DNA from: Hetaerina americana
Lineage: Eukaryota; Arthropoda; Insecta; Odonata; Calopterygidae
Length of the DNA: 64,000 nt
Direction of reading: 5' to 3'
NCBI GenBank assembly: GCA_022747635.1
Contig: JAKTNV010000026.1
Span: 5,824,007 to 5,888,006 of the forward strand
In this document: piece by piece, positions 12,725-25,200 of the stretch
How positions within the stretch are numbered: position 1 is the stretch's first letter
Layout: the number at the start of each line of letters is the position of its first letter
The notes under the pieces: model-generated
What the model saw: only the letters and a program-made list of their open reading frames with translations
What the model was told of the DNA's origin: nothing
Databases searched by the model: none
Program-made: the position numbers and the translations under genes

Positions 12725-13345
12725 CCTTATCCTTATTTATGTAGACCAACGAGAGCCGCGGGAAAGAGGGCATTCTTCGGAAACACGAGAGGATGGCTTT
12801 TATTTTTATCATCCCTTTTTCGCAATTCAAGACGAGAGTTTTTCGGGGGCGTGTGGGAAAAATTTTATCATTTCCCTCTCGTATTTTCCTCGCTCAAGGA
12901 GAGGACTTACTTTTACAAGGGCGGGCGCGAGAAGAGAAGGAATGGTGGGAATGGATTCCTACCCGTTGCTTCCTCCTTCAAATCTTTATTTTTTTCGCCC
13001 ACTTCTTTCTTAGCATGCCAGGAGAAAAGTCTTTTTTCCCGACCGATTGTTGCCCATACAGATGAGACGGTGGGATTCGCTCCGAATCGACGCCTTCACA
13101 ATCGGTTGACCTACATTGTGGCTGGAGAGAGCACGGGACTGACGTTTTTATCCAATCGAAGGGAATATTTCAGATTTATGTGTGTGTGTGAGTGTAAAGG
13201 ACATTCGTCTCTCCGCCCGCATAGCGGTTCACGCTTTTTATTTTCAGGCTCCATCCCGCGGATTCTAGATTCCGCTTTCGGATGCTGTGCCCCCCCCTCA
13301 CAACGAGCGTCGTCACGCCCGACTTAGAGTGCGACTCTTTAAGGG
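12725..13345. other. GC-richer island with a 214-codon open frame of unknown status
   Basis: The composition is less repetitive than in the other islands. A plus-strand frame is open from 12683 to 13327 with a Met start. The predicted product is rich in Ser, Phe, Arg and Gly, has no visible domain, signal peptide or repeat, and resembles no family I know. Other frames are also open here (12793-13065 plus, 13176-13427 minus), which argues for composition rather than selection. I record it as an unassigned frame, not a gene. Confidence 0.25.
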
Positions 13346-14325
13346 AAGGGCAGCGAACGTAGAGGAGTGAGAGGAAATTCGAGCTCGTTGGTTGAATTCT
13401 TACACCTTTCCCCATTTTCACTTTCACTCGGAATATTATCCTTTCTTCTCGCCTTATTCTCCATCTTTTCTCTTCCTCTGCTTCTAGACTTGGGTCCCTA
13501 AGGCCGCCGTTTTTGACGATGACCTGCCAAACTGAAGATTTTAATGCGCTCTACTAAGGTTATTTCCTGCGAATCTTCTCTAAATCAAGCAGTTGTTGCC
13601 TAAATCTCCACACGTACGCGTTACTATTTCGAGCGCGTGAAGGTCATAGTTTTGACTATTTATGTTCTTCATTCAGCCAACTTTGTAAGTCCAGTTCCGG
13701 AAGTTAACTTTGGCCATATTTCTTTCCTCAACCTAAACACTGGTTCTGACGGTACATGTTCAATTTCCATGATGCAACTATCGTTTCTTTTGAATCATTT
13801 TATTTAAAATATATCTTTAGGGAGTGAAGACTCATTAAATTATTAATATCTTTAATTAATTTTTTCCTGAGTTTCTTTCACCTTCATTATGTCTTTTTTA
13901 TGTATACTTACATATGCTAAATATTTTCTTTGCTTTCTGTTCTATGTTTAACTAGCAAATATCGCTAAGCGGGATAAAGGTTTGACCTGTCCAATGAAAT
14001 GGGGCATCAAGGAACGATTTACTTTTTAAAGTGAAGTGTAATGTTCTATGGCCAAAACAATGGCCGTTTAGAAAATAGAATAGGTGAGATTTGAAGTCTT
14101 ATTGTCAGTGTGCAGAGAATAATGAATAAGAAACATGCATGGAAAGGAAGACGTATGAAGAAGTGTTAGCTTAAGGCATATTACTAAGCGGGCAGATAAA
14201 GTGAGTTGTGGGGATAATAAGATGCAGCAGAATATTTTTAATGCCTTGTTAGAGTTTTGGATAACAGTTGGGGCATAGGAGGAAATATAGGGGCAATAGC
14301 CCCAAAATTTCAGAGTTTAAGAGGA
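13346..14325. other. Non-coding DNA, nothing recognised
   Basis: No protein or repeat is recognised. A small perfect hairpin, GGGGC AATA GCCCC, lies at 14290-14303, just upstream of the SINE-B head. Confidence 0.4.
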
Positions 14326-14510
14326 CGCCTCGGTAGCTTAAGTGGCTAAAGCACTCGACCGGATATTGAGGGATCTGGGTTCGAGTCCCAGTCAAGGCGA
14401 ATGATTTTTACGCTCTGAAATTGTTGCATTAAAATGCACATTAGCGGATTACTCCGTTAAAAGTTACTGTTGCGGCATCTCCCGCAGTTTCTTTGGAATT
14501 TTGGAATCTC
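14326..14510 (+). mobile_element. tRNA-headed SINE (SINE-B), near-complete copy
   Basis: The first 74 bases (14326-14399) fold like a tRNA. The acceptor arms CGCCTCG and CAAGGCG pair with one mismatch. An A-box-like TAGCTTAAGTGG lies at 14333-14344. The anticodon stem CTCGA/TTGAG encloses a seven-base loop with GGA in the anticodon position but C instead of U before it. A perfect CTGGG/CCCAG T stem follows, with a TTCGAGT loop as B box. No CCA or poly-T stop follows. Instead there is a unique tail ending near TTCTTTGGAA, and this tail recurs at 7609-7711. A head plus shared tail indicates a SINE rather than a working tRNA gene. No clear target duplication was seen. Confidence 0.65.
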
Positions 14511-17500
14511 TTGTATTGCCTATTTGATGGTGCCTGTAAGCAAAATTGTAACACAAGAGTATGTTTAATTTACAAAAATCGTTCTCTTGTTAGATGGGAA
14601 TCACTTTGGGTGGAAGCAGGAGGTAAGAGTAATTAGGTAATGCGATGCTTGAATTACAAGAATGTTTTACAAAAATCAGTGCCTTAAACAATAAGTAACA
14701 TGAGGTTTCGTTGGTATCTGAGAGTCTCAGTAGTAGGCTCCCACAAATTAAGATAATATGCGTCTTCCATCTTCCTTAATACCCTCAGCGGGCAGGGAGT
14801 TTGGATGGAAAGATTAACCTGGGGACGAGAAATGTCTATCAGTTTATATTAGGGTCTATCTCATGGCATTATCCCCAACCTTGTTGTAGTAATTTTGAAA
14901 GACAATAAAGCATGTTCCTGGTGAATACATTAATGCTTACCTGCAGTCATTTACTCTTCCTGCTCGTGTATTTTAATAATGAAGGACTACCTTTCCAGTG
15001 ATGCAGAAGAGTGATTTTCTAAACTGAAATGACTACATTTAACAAATGATATTTATAAGCAGATTGTGAGGATATATATTGGATGATTTTTTGGATCAGA
15101 TATTCAATTATTAAATTCATTGAATTCGTGAGCACCTGTATAAATTACTCTCAGCTCATTTTATCACTAATATCTTCGTTACTATGTTATTCTGAATAAT
15201 TTTTCGCCCAGTTGAGTACAGTTGAAGAGTGAATAAAGTTACGCAGTATTTTGGCCTCATTAATGCCATATCATGGAAATTTATTGATCTCATTTCCATT
15301 CAAATCAATCATTTTAACTATAGTACGGAAAACCTCGGACGCTCAAGTACCAACTGTTTTCAATTATTTTTTTATTCCTTTTCTATAAAAAAGTTTTCAC
15401 CCTTCCAGTAGATTTAACATAGTATCTATATTAGTATAGTTTGCATGATTAAATCACTTTTTTTAAGGTAAAAATTAAAATAGATTTATCATATAAACAA
15501 CGGTGAATGTAATTACACCAATTTTTATTACCTCACTTACCTCAAATGATCGCGCACGTAGATTTCGATATGGAATTACATCAGCTATTTTTCAATTAAT
15601 ATTAAACTGATGTTTTCCACGAATTATTTTTGTATTTTTCCATTATGCAGGAGCTAAAACCATTACCTTACCGAATTTAGCAATTTGGACATAGATTTCC
15701 CTTTTGACTTTTGCTAGATTTAACTAGTTTTAATCTTATGCCTGAATATCTATACCTTATAACGTTTCTACCTAGGTGGAAACTCACAGATTCTTCGCTG
15801 GGGTATTTGACGTATCTACATTTATTTTTTCTTAAGGCTCTAAGAAATTTTCTCTGGTATACATATATTTCCAGTCTATGTAGTTTTTAATAGAGATGAG
15901 CTTTTAAATTTCATTGAACCCTTTCTGGTTTTGTATTTGACTTTCTAAGTCTCACGACTCACGAGTTACAGTTGAACCAAATTCGAATGAGAGAAAAGAC
16001 CTCGTCATTAGGTACTGAGTTTGTCTGATTCTGTTTGTGCTGCCCAAAGTGAATAATTAGTGTCAATCAGGATTCCCTTATAGGTTTTTTCGGTTCATCC
16101 TGAAGCGCAGACGTCCGTATGTATTATAAACGGGCGCACCAAACTTTGGATGAGTCTGCTACCTTTTCTAAAGAATTTTCATTGGCAGTAATGTTTCAGT
16201 TTTGACTAGAAACGAGTTCACGGGATGTGAATTAATTATCCTTATGAGTGGGACTGACCACAGAAGAGTTTATATCGAAAGAGAATTCCATTACTGTGAT
16301 TGCATCAATGCGTTTATTTTTACTACTCATTTAATAAAAGAATAACCCAGAGCTGTTTTAAAATATTGAAAGAAGATGAAAACTAGGGAAGATACCGCAA
16401 TCAAGTTTTCAATGCTTTTATTTTCAATTATTTTCCATTTTTTAGCTCCTGGGAAATCATAAATTGAACGATATTTTCTCTGTTGACCTTTATCTACCAA
16501 AACCAAAAGAGAACCACTACCGCTAATGCAGACAGTTCAGTGCTGCGGACAAGAAGTATTCATGGAAAAAATAGGACAATAAAAAATATTCTTAATGAGG
16601 TTGCGCATTGAATGCGCTAATTTTATTATTTCGGAGAATATACCTGATATTATCTTTTAAAGTAAAGATATAATCCCGGATATTAGCAGTTTTACAGCGT
16701 TTAATTTTGATCATGTGTAAAAAGGAATTTATTTTCTGTATCATCTGCATTGGCAGCTATTAAATAGCTATTCATCTATGACACAGATTTTGCCTGAATC
16801 ACTTCATGTAAGAGTTTAAAAATTCAATTTTCATACAACATTCTTCCCTAACCAACTCAAATTTACCTTCTGCTAATCTTTTATCCTCTTTTATTGGTAA
16901 TAACAGTTATTTTTGTTATGTATCTGGAGTGATCTGATGGATATATTTGATATGTATTAAGGTTCTAAATAAAATAAAACTTCATTTTTTTAAATTAATT
17001 GGACTCATTAGCTGTAGTACTTCAGTTTTTCACAGTATTTTTTACTAATTTTATTATTTCAGAGGCAAAAATTTGTATTGAATTGCTAGTTAATCTTCTG
17101 TATCAGAGAATGTTTTTTTCTTAACTGGCGGTTAAACAATACCACATTTTCCCTCTGACATTCGGATACAGCTTTAAGGAGTTTTCAGCACCTGCATGCC
17201 GTAAGTTTAATACAATTTTACTCGGTAAAGGGAAGATATTTAGAGAATATTTGCAGCACAGATTTCTTCGTTGTACTAACATTCTAGCGGAATATTTAAG
17301 CTTTCGTTATGACTCGGAAAATACACTCTCTCCCGTTTTATGAAAAGCACTCTCAGTTTAATGTATGAACATAGAAATTTGTATGAAATATCGCAACTAG
17401 GAAATTAAAGTAGTTATGCTTTGCCGCAAATTGGGCGTCAAAATAACTTTCAGTTGAAGATAGAAATTGAGGCGTTTTGTGGTGCATAACGGAATTCGAT

Positions 17501-19247
17501 ACAGTCTGACATTTGTTATATATTGTTCTTTATTTTGGGAGTTTTGAAATTAAGGAAATGCAATTTAAAAAAAAAAGAATTGAACTCTACCAACGATGAC
17601 TACCCTTTTATCATGTTAAGGCAAAACATTTCATTTCCTCAGGGGAATAGCGATGTGAAATGACAATATTCTACATCATCTCTAATATTATACAGACAAC
17701 AAAGAGCACCTGATTATCCTAATGGATTCTCAACAGCGGTTCCATGTTCTTCCTCCGCGATGCCAAAATTTGTCTTATTTTCTCAATGTGCGTTCTGTCA
17801 ATTTCATGACTAATAGGATTTGTCGCTCCTACATCAAAACAGAAGGAAACTCTTTTGCGGATTAATTGAGTTTGCAATTTTTAAGGCTGTGAAGGCTATA
17901 GCGTTAAATTATTCTCGTGTGGCATCAGCAGAAACATGTCGCAGTGCATTTGTAATTTGATGGAATGGCATAAATAAATTAATTTCATTATTAAAGCCAA
18001 AACTAAAACCATCGTGGAATTTCTCGACAATTTCTTTAGTAACAGCTGTGTTCGTCAGACAAAAGCGAGTGGAAACATCCGAATTATTTTGAACTCATGG
18101 AAGTCTCCAAATTAGGCACACTTATTTTATGCTTTTCTGTTGCAATTGTTTTCTCTTCAATTAAACTTAATTAATTCTAATCTTTTATCAACGATGAATA
18201 TGACTGATAGATGGTTGGATTTAATTGGTAACGCAAATATGCCAAGTACAAAGGTGTGACATGAAGTACATAGCATTAGTGTTACGGAATGTTATTCAGA
18301 TGAGAAAATTGTCAGTGCAATGGAAAGTTAAAGATATCATTTTTCAAGGTAGAGAGGGATTTTTTTGGACATCCCTTGATTCATCTGCGTTTCGTTGTCT
18401 ACCATTCCAATGCTGGATTATCAATTATTCAAGGAAAGCTCAAAAGGCTTAAGTAGTTTTGACTACTTGTAAAAATCATTTGGCACACGGTATAGAACTG
18501 TAAAAAAGAAGATAGTGAGCCTGATTGACTTGTTGAAAGGTATCAAAAGAATATTTTTTGAATGTCATTTGCGCTTAGAAAAGAAATTACTTACCCTCCA
18601 AGATGTATTCAATGAGTTTATCTCAATAATAGACTTGTACATCACCGAACGAGAAATTTGATAGAGATCACTGATTTTTGCATAAATATTACCTTCAGCA
18701 TTGCTGTCTTCCGTCACAAGAAAATTCCTTATTCTAAAATCGAATTACGCTTATGAGTTTCATGGACACCCAAAATGGTATGGTGATATTAAAGGCATCC
18801 AATAACCCAGGGAACTCATTTCATCCTATTTCACGTGCTTCAAAACAAACATTCATTTGCCTAGACAACTTCATCTGAGGCCTTAAGCAAAAGTGGTCCG
18901 TAATTTTGAGTTTAGGCCAGTAAAATTTGTAAGAATGAATTCTTGAATAAGATTAAATCAGGTGCTCATGTGTACAAGGTTTGATTAAAGTTAATTAATG
19001 ATTGTCACCATATTAATAGGGAAAAAGGAATTGTGTTTTATTTATTGGATTCAGCAGTATATATTTAGATCTTATGAATTATGATCAGCTTACAGTTATT
19101 AACATTTCATGCCTTAGTTGGAGGAGTGATATGCAGGAGGGTTGGCTTAAAAGGGTCTCGGGATAATATTTCTGTCCTGCATCCCTACAGCTTGAGAGTG
19201 ATGACTCTTATCTCTCTTTAACCAACCTTTTTTTGCTTTGCTCTTGT
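14511..19247. other. Long AT-rich non-coding stretch, nothing recognised
   Basis: Almost no frame above 60 codons occurs and none resembles a protein. I found no SINE, LINE or DNA-transposon landmark. It is consistent with intergenic or intron sequence. Confidence 0.5.
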
Positions 19248-19275
19248 ACAAATATGTGAATATGCACATATTTGT
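19248..19275. repeat. Perfect 11-bp hairpin
   Basis: ACAAATATGTG at 19248-19258 is the exact reverse complement of CACATATTTGT at 19265-19275, with a six-base loop. It is isolated, with no flanking T run that would suggest a short RNA gene. Function is unknown. Confidence 0.7.
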
Positions 19276-22200
19276 GTAAATTAGCAGCACCGTTTATGTA
19301 AGATATACGTACAATTTATGGAATATAAAGATTTCCTTTAAAACTTCGAATAGTATAGATAAAATTATACCTTTGTGCGAAATTTTATAATGATGTCATG
19401 ACATTGCATTATATGTGAGCTCACTAGTAAAGGGAATTGTTTGGAATGAAAATTCGAAAAAAAATATGAATGAGGCAAATTTATAGATTTATGAATTAAT
19501 TTTTCATGCTGTGGGTTTTCGACTTTAGCGAATCTAGCTTAAATAATTCTCACGGGAATAGGAGCTGAAATTTAGCAGCGAGAGTTTGATCAAATTTTAG
19601 GTCATAAATTATTAATTTTCCCGTGATATGAAACATGCTGTAAAGGAAGATTTTCGGTCGTTAATTCAGTTTTCATATTGGAAGGGGCCATCCTAGACCT
19701 CGTTTACTAGGTCACAGGAGATTTTCATTCCCGCAGTCACATCTTGGGAAGACATTAGTTCCCGAGTGTGCAAAGAGTAATTTGCTGTGTTAATGTGATG
19801 CTAAGGTTGTCCGATGGATTTATTTTTCTCTCCAGTCATTCTTTGTGCTCACTTTTTCTCTATTCGGGTCAATTTATTCGTTTTCGTTCGGCTTATTTTT
19901 TTACTTTTATGTTTGCTGCAGGAGGTGTATCTCTCAGCTCTTTGTCTCATGGATCCACCACTTTCCTTAGGTTATCACGCATTTGTAATGTTTCCAGAAG
20001 AGTTCTTTGTTTGATTCGAAAGTTCATTACGAGGGATTCACTCTGTAGACCCTTTTCAGGAACATTTGAAGGAACGTTTTGTCTAGGATGACTATTATGT
20101 GTTTGCCTTACGTTGGTGCCTCTCCGTGAAAACAAAGGCGCTGGCCTTTAAGATCGTGAATTATGAAATGTTCCAAAGCGTTTCATTGACTCATTAACGT
20201 TTCAGACGCATTGAAATTGGCTTTTCGCGAATTCACAAAAAAAGCGTTGATTTTGAAAAATACGTTGTTACCTTGATAGGCTTAATGAAAGGTTTTTTGA
20301 TTGAGTGCAAAATGTTTGATTTATGTTTGTTATTTCCATCAACGCCGTGATTATTAGCTTCGATTTGCAAGTTGAATTGATTTGAGCTTTTACACTTGTG
20401 CTTCAGAATTTTCCCTCGTCAGATAGGAGAATTCAAATTCTCGCGAGTGTAATTAACTTTCGTGAACGTACGTTTAATGGATTTTAAAAAAAGTATCCGC
20501 CTAACCTTAAGCACATTTTAATGAAGTTTTTTCTTTTTTATGGCTAACATTGCAATGAGATTTGCGTTATTCAAAGCATTACCTCATCATGCGTCTTAAA
20601 ACCTTGTGATTTTTCCAGTCCCTTTGATTAATTTGCTTTAACTTATTTTCCCGCCTCGTTTATTATCTCAGAATGAACCAGCGGGGTACTGGTTTTCTTC
20701 AGAATGAGGAAGCAGTTTGTTGAGTGCAAAATCTTCAAATTCCTTTGAAACCCACGCTAATGTCCTGAAATTTGTCTGTCAAGTGCAGCGCTTTTGCAGC
20801 AATGACTGCGTCTTATGTAACCTTGCGGAAATGTAGCGTGGGTCGCATAAGTAACAGGATATTGCAGCTGGAAAAGTGCCCACGGCTTGGGGAGCATTCT
20901 TTTCTTTTTTTACGATATCTATAATTCTGTTGTCTTCCTCAGATTTACCCTTTTTAAAACCTCCTGTACTTAGGCACTGAGGGACTGGGCGTTTTCCTAT
21001 GTCAAATCTTGCACTGCATTATAAAACCACATGGGAATATTGAAAAAAAGGGTTTATAAAAAATTTTTTAACCGACTCTTGCAGATTGCTAATGTTGGCA
21101 TCAACTCATATATGAAGATCTGATAATTACTTTTTTTAATCGTTTCCATCTTTTTGATATAGATTTCTTTAAAACTGATTTATTTTTATTCAAATTTTAT
21201 TTATACATGATTCTTTTATTCTGTTACTCACACGCGGCTGGAAATTTTGAAACATTGTGTGAAATTGTTATCGTTCTCTTACTCCCCAAAAATTAATAAC
21301 ATTATTAATTCCAACTGTAGAGAATAACGCTATTTTACATTTTTTAATCACATTACACCCTCACTTATTCGGGGATATGCTCTCCTAAACGAACCTTTAT
21401 ATATCTAAATAAGATATTAAAAAAGCTGATAGAAGTTGCATAAAGACAGAGGAGAAATGCGTTTTCACATTAGATGATAGAAATAGACTGTACTGATAAT
21501 ATCATACTTGACACCTAGTCTCAAGTGTAGGTCGTGAATCAATATGAATATGGATTGGGAGCAAGACCAGGTTGTCCGATATCACTCACCTAGGGTTTTT
21601 TAATACCGAGAGAGTATGAGGAAATAAATTGACTTGGGAACACCAATAGATGAGAGTTGATTATAGAGGAAAATTGGAGGTAATTAATCCATAGTTAGCA
21701 CTTTAGCCAAGGGTTTTCAGTAATTGTGGAGTACATGCTGTCGTTGATGAGTGTAGAAGCCAACCGTGTAAAGATGTGTCAGTGGGATTTATTACTTTAA
21801 AACGTAAGTAGTTAGATTATGTAAATAGGAAGGCTTAGTTGAGCATAGAAAAATTGATATTAGAAATTGAAATTAATTCAAGAATGTATGTAATATTTGC
21901 GTGTAAATGTGCATGATAAAGACTAGGATGTATCCTGTAGCTTTTATTGCTCAGGACCCGTTTTTTGAGGAATTAAATGGATCTTATTTTTGAAAGTATT
22001 GAAATATGTCTGTGCAAAGTCGAAAAAATAAAATGGAAAGGAGGGAAAACAGACATATAAGTGTTTAATTCTTTGAAAGACCACGAATTTATTAATCTAA
22101 ACTATTTTATTCATATTTTCTTGTAAGAGTACAGACTATTTATTGGATAATATGAACGTATGAGAAACGTAAATACGCATCTTTGCCCTAGTATTACCAG

Positions 22201-25200
22201 ATCTCTTTTATATTTTCATCTCGAAAGCATCCGATATCTACTTCCTATCCGATGCTCTGCTTTTCTGCTACGCAGAAAGCTACGTAGTGCAAGTAATCCG
22301 CTTCGCAACTATTTGGAATTCATCCCTGGAAATATTTTTCAAAGCAAACATGGATTTGATTTGCTTCAGCATTAAAATTTTGCCCCTAAGCTATTGAGCT
22401 AACAAAAAGTATTACTACTAGCTATATTTAGTGTACAATCGAATAAAGTTTTTCTTTGTTACTATACGTACGTTCATACATCAAATATACTCTTCACAGT
22501 CTCCTTACAATTTAGCAACGTCTTGAAGGTCTGATTCTATTATAGGAAACATATTTTGCAATCCTGTCTTCCACATTGCTCTGTTATTAGTTATCTGGCG
22601 CTCATATCTAAAAGCTTATTATCTCATTATGTCCTTTCAATTCATCCATTGTCTGCATCACAATTATTTTTACAGTTTAAACTCCTGAATTTCAAAATCA
22701 TTTGTTTTGTTTCGCTCATCAATGCATCAAATTTATCGCTCTCAGAAATTCAATCTTTTCGGCCACTACCGTATACGTGTTGAAGATTCTGAAGACTGAG
22801 AGAGTGAGTGGAGGCAAAAGGTCTCTTCCTCCATAGCTAGGACTGTTATAAAGAATTTCAATTTCAAATATATATTTAAATTTCAGGAAATGACGACGCA
22901 CAGGTTTTGGGTGTTATTCCTTACATCTTTTGCGCAAAACAATTTTTTTGCATTTGCAAAACGATAAAAGTAAATTGAATTAAAATATTCCAAAAGAAAT
23001 ACCAAAATTTACGATGATTTCTATGATTATTTATTATGGAATCATTAAATGATATACCGTCTCATTCGTGTTTTACAATACCAGGAAAATATTTCCAGTG
23101 CACTTTTTCCTTGAATGTACGGGTATTAGTATTCTAAGGAATTCCATTTGGATTTGAAAGCAGTGTGGCGGAATCTTAGCAATACTAAGTTGCAGTCCAT
23201 CACGATTTTAAAAGGGAAATAGGATCAAATTTAAGAGCATGAAGTTCCCATTACGGCGGAAAATCTCCGTCAATTTTTGGATCTTGTTTGATTACTCGTC
23301 GTCAGCTTTCGATGCAATCAAAGATTTTAAAAATACACGAGCGAACAGTGAAGCGGCTGGAAATTGAATTCTAGCAATTAATTTTCTTTGCGCCTTTATA
23401 GGTGGCCATTACCTTTTTTTCGTTTTCATGGTCTTATTTATGGCATCAGTCTGCGCTTCTGAGGCAAGCAATGCCGTTAAAAATTCATTTAGTTTCCATC
23501 AACCTCGTCGTTTTTCTGTATACACCTCTTGGAAAAGGAATAAATTCTGATTCCGTGTTCAATCTCCCGGAGAGCATCGAATCTCTTTCTCCGTTCGATT
23601 CGGAAATTGAAGATTGAACTTATTTTTTGGGCGTTTATTAGACGATTTTTTACATTTTGCATTACGCAAAACATTTTATTCTCTCAATAAAACCTTTTAT
23701 TTCGTAGAAATTATGACGATGCTCTGTTGATAAGGCCTTGGATGAAGCACTGAGTTAAGATTATGGCGTGGGTTTTCCGTCTGTAATAGCGGAGCGTTTA
23801 CTCTTTTGTGCGAATTTTTTTAGGATATCAGAGGGAGATATGTGACATGACTCTGTCTTCTACGCGATAACTAATAACAGAAAATTCCACATTCTCATGC
23901 AAAAAATTTCCAATTGAAAAAGAGAGTTAAATATTCCTATCTGGAGGGACAGTTTGTATTTTCAGTGAGTAGTGTATTTCAAAGCCTTGTGAGTAAACGT
24001 CAGTTTAAATTACTTATTCCATTAGTTACCTAGCTATCGGCCAGACGATTGTTATGCCACAGTTATTCAATCTGTTCGCTTCTCAGTTGACCTCAATTCT
24101 TCATAAATTCAGTTGGCACTTGAGTACCGAAATTTTACAAGTACTTATTCTTCTTCACAGTGTCCGTTCAGTATTAGTTATAATTTTCACCAACTTGGCT
24201 CAGTTATAATAAAATTTTTGTGGCTACACGTCGCAAAAGAGTTTTGATTTCATTTTCCTATTTTTTATGGAGTTATTCGAATCCATTTATAATTGGATCA
24301 ATTTTTAATATCCCTAAAATTATGAGAAGAATGTATGATATACCACGGAAGGAATGAATTTTATCTTCATCACACGGAAAAATAACAATTTTCTAATGAA
24401 TATGTATCGCATAGTGAATGGCATGAGAATATCAGTTTAATTTACGTCGTCACCTAAAAATCATTTATTCCATTCAATTCCTTCTGTGAGTGCTTACTGG
24501 GCAGCCCTTCCGCGGCTGTGAATCAGAACCATCGATGTTCATGGACTAATTTACGAAATTGCCCAGTGCAATTCCACTCATTTTCAGTTTTGTTCCACTT
24601 TGCGGTTTTTATGAATTGCGTCAGAGGATATGGATTTAATTCGTGGACGAGGCGAAATGAGCCGAATTAAAAGAGAAGCAATTCCTCGAGTAATTTGACT
24701 GTGTCTGTGTACAATTCGCAATGGAATCTCCATTTGAATTACGTTCGGAGTACTTCTAGTCCGGGTGCATGAACATGTCGGTTTCCCGTTCTGCGCCAAT
24801 TTAAGAGATCAAGAGAGCTGCATAGCGGAGCATTGCCTCAATTATCGCGTTTTTATTGAGATAGGGAGAATATGAACTAAGACTGCGAGAGAGGAGGAGG
24901 GCGTGGTCATGTGCTGCTGCCTGTTTACTCGCATTGTTTTCTTAGAAGCGTGTCCTTTCGGTGACACAGTGGGGGTTGTGTCATCCCAACGTCATTTTCC
25001 TGCTTCACCATCGCCTGTTCTCGTTCTCAGATGCAGCCCTCTATGATTATCTCATCGCTTTGTTAGGCGTGGATTGGGCAAAGTAATGAATGGAAGTGCA
25101 TGAGTAGAGGTGGGTGTAAGGAAAAGACACATTAAAGCCCATGCATTTAGTCGCCTTGAAGTGACCTCCGGCCCACGGATTTAGTCATGCTCACGTGACG

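Noticed and set aside
14326..14399. A tRNA gene with anticodon GGA
   Set aside because: The fold is good, but base 33 is C rather than U, one acceptor pair is mismatched, no T-run terminator follows, and the downstream tail is shared with 7609-7711. A SINE head explains it better.
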